Assembly (NCBI GenBank): GCA_907164885.2
Contig: OU015503.1
Coordinates: 126,567,764 to 126,631,763 of the forward strand
Direction of reading: 5' to 3'
Source of the DNA: Dolomedes plantarius
Lineage: Eukaryota > Arthropoda > Arachnida > Araneae > Dolomedidae
DNA: 64,000 bases
Positions 48,901 to 61,000 of the stretch are shown here, one piece after another; the first letter of the stretch is position 1, and every line of letters starts with the position of its first letter. The notes under the pieces are model-generated. The model worked only from the letters and a program-made list of their open reading frames with translations, was not told where the DNA came from and did not search any database. The position numbers and the translations under genes were made by a program.

Positions 48901-50197
48901 CTTGTCAATGCCTCCTGTTAATTTTCTAAGATATGAATGAAATGACATGTGCTTGATCTTCTGCTCTCGCAAATAATCTTCGTCATAAGGCTGCAATTTG
49001 AAAACAAAATTATTGGCCACATAACACAAGTTCGTTATTACTACAGGAGAGGGAAAACACATATTTGAGGAAACAAGAAGAAAAAAATTCCTAAGGGGGA
49101 AATGATCAATTTATTGGGGTTGTCATTTATAAGCCTAAAATAGAGAGTAATGCAAGCGGAGAAACGGAAAATAAATATAAAGGAAATAGCTGAAAACCCG
49201 TACTTCGCCACAGAGTACCTTCAAATTAAATTCAACGGTCAATGTATGCAATTGATGCAAAAAAATAAATAAATGAATAAAAATAAAAAAAATCATATGG
49301 ATATTTTTATAATAATATAGAAGAAAACATTCAAATTAAATCTAATAGAACATAGTACAGTTTGAGGAATATTACTTTTATTGTGTTTTAATATTTTTTT
49401 GGATAATGTCCAATCGTCTGCCGCATTAGCATGAAAAAAAAAAATTTTTTTTTGGTCTATTTTGTTGTTATGTACGTGATGCAAAATTAGTTTCAAGTAT
49501 CACAAAAAGAAAAGAAACCACATGATCCACATTTAATAAATTAAATTCTAAAATTTAAATTCTCTAATCTTTAAAAATTCCCCAAAAATCAGAAAATGGA
49601 GGTAAAGATTCAAAAAAGATTTCATTTTAAAGGATGTTTCTTGTGATATAAATTTTATAACCCTCCAATTATTGTTTTAAATGCAAACTTTAAAGAATGT
49701 TTCAAAAACAGCTTAAAAATTTAATTTATAAAAATCTAAGAAGAATATTTCAAAAATCTTTCTTAGTGCACCCCTACACTATAAGAATGATCATGCAAAA
49801 TTTCAGCCCTTGAGGTCTAGCGGTTTGGTCTGTGCGTTATATGTCAGTCAGTCAGTTACAGAACTGTTTTTTATACATATAGATGACAAGAAATACCTCA
49901 GCTACAACTTGAGGAGATGCCACAAAATAGAAGGGTGGTCTTAAAGTATGGTTTTCCTTGAATTTGAGTAGGTCATCTCATAAGGACACAACATATGTTT
50001 TCACCAGTGTTTGAAAAGTACATCTTTCAAATGGAATTAATTATTCAGAAAAGAAAAAATTCAGATTTATAGATGGTTGAAAACATCTATGTGCATATCT
50101 TATGAGTAAAAAGTCAATTAGATGCAACAGCATATATATTGGTATATTTTAGTTATTATTTCTGTTAAAACAAATGAATTTATAAATCATGTAAAAT

Positions 50198-50256
<59 letters not shown>

Positions 50257-50306
50257 ATAAGTATATATATATATATATAGTATATAAGTATATATATATA
50301 TATATA

Positions 50307-50349
<43 letters not shown>

Positions 50350-51725
50350 ATTTGGAATACCCCCCACACTACCCAGAATGTTACAGTTCCGGTACCTCAA
50401 TTTCTAGAAATTGAGCACTATATATATATATATATATACACTAGATGTATTACCCGGCTTCGCTCGGGATTCAGTTTCTGTTATTATTTTTTTCAATGAT
50501 TAGCCTCATGTTATGATGTTCTACAGTTTTCGCTAAAATTCTTTTGCGGTAGCAAATAGCATTAGTTTGTTGTCGGTGCTGTCGTTGTTCATCGCTTTCC
50601 TCTCCTTTCGATGTTGAAGCTCGAAGAATATCATATGTTCGACGCGTTAAAAGTTTCTTCATCAGTCTCACTGCTTCGGATCACTACAATTCGAATTCTG
50701 TTACCTTTGAGCTCTTGGGAATGTTTTTTCTTCAGATTCTTGTGTGCGTCTAACTGCATTTCGAATTCTGTTGCCTTCGCGCTCTTCTGTTTTTTTTTTG
50801 TTTTTTTTATCACATTGCTCATTTCTCAACAATCTTTGACATTTTCCCCTTACTTCTGCAGGATTAAAAGTTGCTCTCCTCTTTTTGGGCATTTTAAAGC
50901 ATTAATTTACAGCTAGTCTATAACGTTTCAATGGATTTATTATTATAGAAAAATAATCAATAATGTTTGAATGGATTGAGATCACATTCAATATTAAAAC
51001 ACAGCAAATCTGGTAATTATTATAGAAAAAGTATATACACGTATTTTATGCTCGGAATTCTTTCTCAAAACTAAATCGTCTGCTACGTTTCAATGCCACT
51101 TTCAGACTTTCTTAATTATAATATACACGTATTTCATGATTGTAATTCTTTCTCAAAACTAAATAATCTGCTGTTTCAATGTCACTTCAGTTATAAAAAT
51201 CATCGCGTCAAGGCTAAACGCACGTGTTTCTAGCTAAGTCAATGTGTCCTGCAGTATATTTGAGTTTGAACAGGTAGCTTGGGATAGTTTCAATTCATGA
51301 AATGGATAGATAACACATTCATTGAAAATGAATGACTTTCCATCCTTATATTATCATTTTTAAAAAGAAACATTCCGGTGTTACCACGTACATGAAAATA
51401 ATATATCAAATTCATTCTTGCATGCGCCAATATATGAATAAATCACGTTTTTAATTCATGTCTATTTATTTTTACGGAAATGTTATAATTTAATTGGCAA
51501 CAATGAAATGTTACAATGGCCTTGAACAAAAATATCCGGGGAAATTTGGCGATTTTCAATATCCATTGATACTTCTAACATAATTCGGGAATGAAACGTC
51601 GTAGCTAAATGAAAATAGTCTATAACCATCGAGCAAGTTCAAGCAATAAGTTGACCAAGTTTCATCGCAACTGGATGAACGGTACGGCAGTGCATAAAAT
51701 ACAAACAAACAAACAAACATTCATT

Positions 51726-51764
<39 letters not shown>

Positions 51765-54700
51765 CTGAGTGTGTGCATAAAATACAACATTACATTAGCA
51801 TAAAAGTATATGAAAACGAAAGTTTAAAATATAATGAGGCTGAAAAATTACCTCCCGAGATACGCAATGAACACATTTGCCTTTTGGCCCATGGTGACAC
51901 CTGCAATTAAAAAAACAAAACTTCTAAATACAGAGATTGCAAAACTTATCAAAACCTCTCACAATTATTTATCTCCTTACACTAACTAAAGCTTGAACGA
52001 TAAAAAAATGTTTGGGAGCCAAAGTTGAGATGTCGCAATTCCTTCCAAATTATAATCACTTTTCAAGTATATCTCAAGAAAAAATTAAGTGCCAGCACTT
52101 ACATATACATACAAGTGCATCTGGGTATAAACATATATATGTAATCATTAATATTTTATACTACTTAATATTTACTAATGAAGCAATAAAAAGGTCAATA
52201 AAGGAACTAACTCTGGAATAGTTCCCAGAAATCCCTGCTTGTATCACCTTATAAATGTATGTAAAATTCAAAGAATTAATATTTTAAAATTTAATCCAAA
52301 TGTCATAATTTCTTAGAATTAATTTAATATTTGAATTTGATGTAATGAAGAGATTTAAGACTTTAAACTTAAATTCCCCCCTTCAATAGCTTTTAAAACT
52401 TCATGAAATATTTTACATTTTTTAACAAAGAAAATAACATTTTTATAATAATTGGATCAATAAGACAACCTCACTTAAGTGACCATCCAAAACAAAATAC
52501 TGGATGAGCCTACACAGATATTGAGAAGCCCAATTCTGTCATAACTCATTGTATTGTGGTTATTGTTGCTACTTGTTAACAATACAGGTTTTTTCATAAG
52601 AATCTATACATGTGTTGGTAGAATTAAAAGCTGTTTCTGAATGGCTATAAATGTCGTCCCAGATACTCAGCTAAAACCTGCACTCTGGATCTAAAAGCTA
52701 ACAAATTAGCTCTTTAGTAACAACATTATGCTACATTTTTTTTTAATTCAAATATTTCTACAGTGCCATTACCCTCATCAAAAAAATAATAAAATAAAAT
52801 AAAATAATAATAATCAGTCCCTTTACAAATACAACATTTCTGATATTAAAAAAATTCCAGTTCATTCTCATTACAAAAGAACAATTAAGGAAATGCACAC
52901 ATAGAGTAAAAAGGATGCATTATAAATTTTTAACTGATACAGTATATTCAGAATTCAAAATAACTTACAGATTGGGATTCCTTTCCCTCTGAATGCAGCC
53001 ATTCTGTTTCATTAAATATACATCAACATCATCTTCCTTCAAATCAGAGAAGATATCAGAACTAGTGTCAGAAGTGGACGTGGAATTTTTCTGTGATATT
53101 TCATGAACTATGGAGTTTGATGTAGATGGAGATGTATTTTGAGAATTACTAGAAGCAGCAGTGTTAGGTACTAAGTAGACAGTATCACCATGTCTGAAAT
53201 TAAAAAGAAAAAAATTATTTGAAACTTAATTTTCTTTAAAGATTTTACATATATATATATATATAAGTAAAATGTTACGAATTCCTTTAATGACTCTTAT
53301 TAAACCCTTTAAAAGCATACTCATATCAGAGGGAAATATGATAAGAATAAAAGCATACTCATATCAGAGGGAAATATGATAAGAATTTATACTCTGTAGC
53401 AGATGTCTTTGTGTCATTTCTATATTTATGCTAAATTTTACTGCAGCATTACAACTAAAAATCAAACTTTGAAAAGTTATAAACATTTATATTTCAATAA
53501 ATTCTAAATTTATAATTACTTTTCAGGTGCTAAACATAAATTAAAATAACTTACAGCAGATAAGATGTTTTCAATACTTCCTTAGTTAATAATCAGTTTA
53601 ATTTAATGCATGTAATATGTTCAATGTCATATCTGTATATTTATGTAGTTAATATAATCACAGTGAGAGAGAGAGAGCACGAAGAAATATGAACAGAGGG
53701 CATTCAGTCAATATACAGGGTGTCTACTGAGTTCCTGATAACCAACCTTATGAACTTTGGAGCACTCTATAAAAATATTTCTATGTGTCAGTACAAAAAT
53801 CATTAAAAAATAACTTTACATTTATGTCTTGTCTGGAGGTGCTGAGAATGTACATAAAAAACTGCAGATCACTTTGCTATCACGATCAAATGCTCCACAT
53901 GGAGGCAGATCTACACTGAAAATTCACCAGCTCTATTTTACACTTTAGCTTCCCTTAGCATTTCACAATTAGTAATTTGCAACAGTTAGAGCAGGGTCAT
54001 GGTGAGTTGTTAAATGAACAGATATATTTTTTCTTTCATATTTGGAATTGAGGGTATGATGGATATTATCAAAAGAGCACTGTCCACTTTAACAATAACA
54101 CACAAGTAAAAAATAGTGACTGTATTTTCCTAATTCAATCATTGACAATCATAAACTGAAAATTTTTCTATTTACCCTTAAAAATGAGTATTTTTTAAGG
54201 ACTGAAAGCAAACGAAAATGAAGTTAAATAATAAAGAAGCTCAAGTAAAAAATTAGTACTTTTTAAGGGCCGTTAGGGACTGTTCAAAACCTGTAGTATA
54301 AGACAAGATAAGTTTTTTAATTGTGTCTTCTATGTTTTTGCACCCCTGCCACTAAAAACAAAAGTCTCATGCAGAAAATGAATAAAACCAAACTATCAGT
54401 TATAATTGAGGATAGTTGCATGTATTTGCATGGTAAATATATGGCACAAAAATATTCCAATTTTGTTGAATATGATGCTGAAAATATTGAGCCAGATGCC
54501 AACAAAAATATTTAAGGGTAACAATATATTTTTTAAATTAAAACAAATATATTTTTGTATGTTTGTATGGATTCTTTCAAATACTAGAGGGAAAAAACTA
54601 ATAAAAATAATATAAAATTCATATTTTACGGGAAATTTCTTCCGTAGCAAATATTGTAAAACAGTAAAAGAGAATATTGGTGGTCAATAAATTTTCCATA

Positions 54701-57700
54701 ATACCAGGGACCAAAAATTAAAATAGTTTTTGTCAATTCATATTGAAGTCTTTGATAGAAATCATTATTTGTAATTAAAAAAATTTCTTTCACTAAATTT
54801 TGAAATTTAAAAAGCTAAAAAATTTGGAACAATTTTGTTTACTAATAGATGTACAGACAATTTTAAAGTACAATTAGTGAATAAATACTTTTAAAATAAC
54901 AAAAAAAGTAAGCATGAATATCAAATTACAGAAAATAAAAAATCATTTAATATTTTGAGGGTATAAATCTCATAAATTTAAAGGTAAATAGAATTGAGAT
55001 AAATTTTATTTTATTTTGATGAGTAAAATTATTACAAATATCTGTTTAGCAAAAATTTCTGGTATAAGTGAATATATTTGCCATATGCAAAATAAAAATA
55101 TACACCTGAGTAAAACTAAAAATTCTCATTTTAAAAAATTTGCTAAACAAAATTTTGCACCTCAGCAAGAATTTCATAAAACTTGATTTTGTATACGCTC
55201 CATTTCTTCTAATTATATATATATACTTTTTAAATTAATTAAAAAATAAATTTTAAAGAAAACTGTAAAATATTTTCAAAAATTTTAAATCAAATTTATA
55301 TTTTATGTAGGTTTAGAATTTATTTTCGGTTCTTTGTACAAATCATTATTTGTATGTTTATTATACTTCTTTGAGAGAAAAGTAAACAGCTCAGAAATTC
55401 TCATAAAGCCTATCCATAAAATAACCATAAATTTTTTTAATTAAAACTGCAGTCAAAGAGTGATTTTCCTTGATCATTGCAAAAAATCAGTTAGAAACAT
55501 TAGATCTTTCATGTTTTTGAAACTCGGATGGAATGTAAGGTATGAGTTGGAGAAAAATTAACTCATTTTCACAATCAAACTCATTCACAGTAGGTTCTCA
55601 TTTTTAAATACTAAATATCTAGCTATTTTAAGAACCTAATTAAAGATATATATTTTAAAAAATATTTCTTTTGACAGACAGAGCAATATTCTAGTAATGC
55701 AATTATAAATAAGTGTGTTTCCTAATCATTTGATCTATAACAATACATATGATATATAACTTATTTTAATTAAAAATGCTACTACAGACAGACTACACAA
55801 AACATAAAAAACATAACAGATATGTCAAACACTACCATATTTCAATCATGGAAATGTGTCTTTATTAGACATCATTCATTGAGAAACACTTATTCTTTTT
55901 AAAGTATATCAAAATACTATTAAATTTCAACATTATTGCATTGATCAGTAAAAATACTGCTTTTTAACCGATGAATTGGGAAATGCCTTTTGCCTGGTCT
56001 AAGACACATGCTCATGGACCAAGATAACATTATCCCCAGCAGCATCTGTATTGATCTCTTATGATTCAATCCAAACTGAAACCAAGGGCATATTTCTCAG
56101 TTAATCTCTGTTCATAAAAATAGTTTTAAACATTGGGTAGCAAAAGTTAAGAACTTTTAAAGGAAACCTTTTTGTCAAAATTTAATGGCTCATGATGACA
56201 AAAGGGGTGGTGGGTGGAAGTGTAGATCCTAATAAATTTAATGCACGACTCACCCTGTACTTTTAAAATCTCCAAAAACACTGTAAAAAAGAAACAAGCG
56301 AGAGAGGTGGGGGGGTCTAGGAATCTTCATGGACTTTTCTAGGCTAACTAGATCTTTTTCTTGACTTTGGTAACTGGTACACATACTGATAAATAAAATA
56401 GCCAATTAAAGCACTTGTTAATGCAAAATAAATCTTTAATATTTTGAGCTTTTGCAGTTAGGTAGTCTATGAAATGTTTCTAAGTTACATTTAACTTGAA
56501 ACTTGACATTAACATATAACTTAATAAATAAATTATTTTTAATATTTTCTAGTATGGGTAACATTTAAAGTAATTAACAGTTACACTAGTTCAGATATTT
56601 CCAAAAGGACCACCCATAATTTGATCAACACAGACATTTTCATTGATTATAATAAAACTATTTATATGATATTCATTGTAAATTGCAGCAAAAACATATT
56701 CCAATTATTTAAAGAAAATCTTTGGAGCAATGTATTTTTGGGATAATTGAAGATCAGATGGAATTTGTATGGCATTTCAAACATACAAGAGGGATAAAAC
56801 ATTTTTGAAATCTATACATTTTAATAAAAAATGACAAACATCTATAACACAGCTCATCACACTCTCTTCTGAATTCCAAAAATTAAGGCTCACTCTTGGG
56901 AGAGAACCCAGATATATTACATTTCATGTAGTGAAAAATCCAGTTTCACACAATCCAATTCTTTCTTGACTAATTTTTAAATATGCAGCTTTTGCAGAAT
57001 GCACTATCAATTTCTGCTACTGGTAAAGATCCCATTTATTGCATCATGATTTTTACTTAACATTTAATTCTCACAAGCCAAAAATTTTGTGCAATACAGC
57101 TGTATTCTCAGTTCATGAAAGAAAAGACAGCCAAAAAATAAGAATTTTCGCAAACACTAGAAAAATTAAACACTTTTAGGGCCTTGAGAATGAGTTACAA
57201 ATATGTGCCTTTTTATAAATGCTAAGCACTGTGACTATGCAATGACTATCCTAGGAGCAATCTCAGCTAAATTTCATATGTACAGTTCATTCTATTAAAT
57301 GAAGACTATATATAATCAGCAGGTTTAACATATGCATATCCAGCCCTTTTTCTAGACCTAATTATATATATATATATATATATATACAGTCGAACCTCCA
57401 TATATCGAAGTAGCAAAATGCCGGAGAAAAATTCGATATATAGAATTGATCTTTGTTTTATCATAATTCTCCTAAAACATTAAAATTAAAGCTAATTTTC
57501 GTATACGAATCTCCATTTCCAATTTATATGCGAATCACATTAAATGAAAGTTAACTAAAAAATGAATTAATGTGAAAGATTTATTGAGTACTATATACCT
57601 GTAAAAAAACAGTAATCCAGACAGTGGTTACAGTGATCACAGTTACATTCTTTAAAAAAAAAAAACTACGAATATCTTGCTGAACAGCCAGTTTTGCGGA

Positions 57701-57967
57701 AAGTTCATCAAAGAAATGCTCGCATTTATTCAGTCCATTAAAAACTTTATCAGGGGTCCCCGAAGTATTGTTTCAAACGCCAAAAATTGGGAGATTTTAT
57801 TCTAAAGTGGAATAAAATCTCCCAATATGTCGTGAAAAAAATTTCGATATATAGAGATTTTTTCGATATATAGAAACAGTTTTTCTATGTAATGAACATG
57901 GAGATTTGCTAAGAGTTCGATATATAGAAAATTTCGATATAGGGAAGTTCGATATATGGAGGTTCGA

Positions 57968-58025
<58 letters not shown>

Positions 58026-61000
58026 TAGTTGTTTACCCGTCGTTGCCAGGGTATTTATTTACCCCAATTTTTTATTAGACAAGAAAAGGAATGAATTCTA
58101 CCTATAGTATAAAATCAAAGTAATTTTATTTACAGGTATTTAAAAGTATATGTACAGTATACAAATTATAAAGTAAAATTACAAATTCACTATAATATTA
58201 ATTTAACTCAAAACTTGATTATAGGCAACATTTTTAGTATCCCCTATTCAACTCAGCAACCCCCCAAAAATTTTGGATTCGACACTACCCTCAGTCATTT
58301 TGGACATTTCATTTTTCACCCCTTCTTTCCCCCTCCTCTTCCAATGCTGATGGGGGGGGGGGGCTAAATTTCCACTTAAGTGTCACTATTCATCTCATGG
58401 ACCTCGAAAACTATGGATTAGACACTACTCTCGGCCATTTTGGACATTTTATTTTTCACCACTTCTTCCTCCCTCTCCCCCAATGCTGATGAGGTTGAAT
58501 TTACACTTAAACAGCATCGGGAGTATCACTATTCCTCTTCAGCAACCCCGAAAACTATGGATTCAACACTAATATCAGTCATTTTCGATTATTTTTACAT
58601 GTTCCCTCCTGCCCCCTAGTGTTTCTTCCTAGATTGTAAGTCATATGTGTACCATGTTTGGTTGAAACTGCTTCAGGAATTCCAGTGATGCTGGAACATA
58701 CACACATACATCCATTTATATATAAATATATTAAAAAATCCTTGATTTTAAAGAAGTTTCCATTGTTTCAGATTTCAGTTCAAAGTTTGAAGCAAGCTGC
58801 ATAAATATATTGATATTCAGCAACCATTATTCTCAGAATACTTATGAGACAAATCAATATTTCACAACTAACTTTTGAAATAAGTACAAAACTTACTTAA
58901 TATCATAGTTATTAAGCCTTTTTCTATCTGAGCAGATTAAGACTTGCTTCCTAGCTTTGTCTTTATATATACTGAAAACAAGAATGCTTTCAAGATCAAA
59001 GGCACTTTTGACCTGCAATTAAAAACATTGAAATTTAATTGAATACTGTTTACATATTTCTTAATGTATAAAAAGATGTATTTTACAACTTGGGTGATGA
59101 ATTTGAAAAGCTTTCTGACATTAGTCCCCTAAAAAAATTTTTTTGAAAGGGGCTAATAACTCCAATATTGTCCCACACACAAGAATATTTGTGAATACCA
59201 TCATACTGTATATGATAGAGAGAATAGTTTGAAAATTTAAATTACTGCAATTTTACATTCACAGAAATGCTCTTTTTTTAAATTCTCACAATTCTTTAAT
59301 ATTTCTAAATATCTTGATTAAGTTTTACAGGAAAGAAGGGAAAACAGGGGAAAATGAAAACAGGAACACACAAAATAAACAAAGGGCTACATGTAATGGC
59401 CACTATGAACAATTTACAAATGCATTTGTGAATTCTTCATGATGGCAATCACACTTGAAGCTCCTTGACCTGACTATAAATTGGTAGCTAGGTATACATA
59501 GATAGGTAAAAGTGTTTATATGCTGAGAAACTTCCTAGCTACTTTAACCTTTGCACAAAGAGAGATTCACAAGCTCAAGGTCTTTATGTACTTTGAAATA
59601 TAAATGATACACAATCCAATTTGCAATGAGGTGATAAATTTTATGAGGTCCTAACAAAGTTGAAAAGGATGACAGAATAGGAACACGCCTTTTCTATCTA
59701 TGTTCACCTAGGTTGATAATGCTCACAAGGCAAGAGGTCACCAAAACTCTGCCACAGTATGCACATATAACTAGTCTAACTTATTCAGTATGTAAAATAT
59801 AATGAAGAAATTAAATTACAATTTCTAATAAATGTAAACAAACTAATAATCTTGTTTCTCAGTTAAGCTATTTAATAGTTCAGATGTCTTATTAAATAAT
59901 TTTTTAATACACAAAAAACAGAAAGAATTCTCCAACAGAAATGCAATTAACTGTATAAAAAAAAGTTTAATAAGAATTACACATAAAGCTTAAATTCTCC
60001 ATAATCAAATATGAATATGGTTTACAGAAATCTCAAGGTTACAATTCATTAATTAATAACCTAGAATAGTGTATTACAAGTATATAATAATTAATAAATA
60101 ATAAAGAAAATAATTGGTATCAATTCCTTAAAGTAATATTCCTAGGTGATCAGGTGAAACATCCATTATTAATCAAACTATGTATATAGTCATTATTACT
60201 AGAATAATAACTCCTCATCTAGAGTTTGCCTCCACAATTTGAAATGGGTTGAGAACCATATTACTTCATCAAAAGCTGCTGTAGGCAGTAAGAAAATAGG
60301 ATAGATTGGAAAGCGAAAAATATTTTATCTAACTAAAAATAAATTACGGATTACTTAAAAAATTATATATATACAAATATTCACTGCTTATAAATTCCTT
60401 TTATAATATAAATATCAAAATAATAATCAGTATTTTTTAAATTTATAATATTCGTCTACATGTCTTCACTAAAGGCTTCGTGGACCAGTGTGAGAGATGA
60501 CAGACCGCTTGTGGCAGGCCTGATCTAGAGTGGTAAAAGAAATTATTTTACCTTTGTCAAAAAAGTTGTAATACTATCTGTTGATTTACAGTCTATTCTT
60601 TTATTTCCATCAGGAGATTGCACTGCTACCAACTATAAAAATGAAAATTTTTCAATGAGTCAGGAACAAGGTTTTTAACTTTTACTGAAAATATTTCTAT
60701 ACAATTAATAATAGGATCAAATATTCAACACAAAAAATAAATAAATAAATAAAATACCATTGTGGGGATATAACTTTTATACAGATGACCAATAAGGAAA
60801 TAAAATACTTAAAACCGTGTAAAATAAATAAATAAATAAATAAAATGCTACGCTTGTTAAAATATTCATTTTACAAATGATTTTTAAAATATAATTACAT
60901 TGGCTTATGCTACCTTCTCCTTCTCTGGGCATCTAATAAATATGAAAACTATTAAAATGTTACAACAAAAGAAACTGTCATGTGTTAATCACAAAGGTTC

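Noticed and set aside
50149..50400. 83-aa ORF on the minus strand
   Set aside because: It translates a TA microsatellite into alternating Ile-Tyr; no gene signal.
54317..54650. Overlapping ORFs of 62-84 aa on both strands
   Set aside because: No family resemblance and AT-driven composition in an NPLOC4 intron; no splice context supporting an exon.
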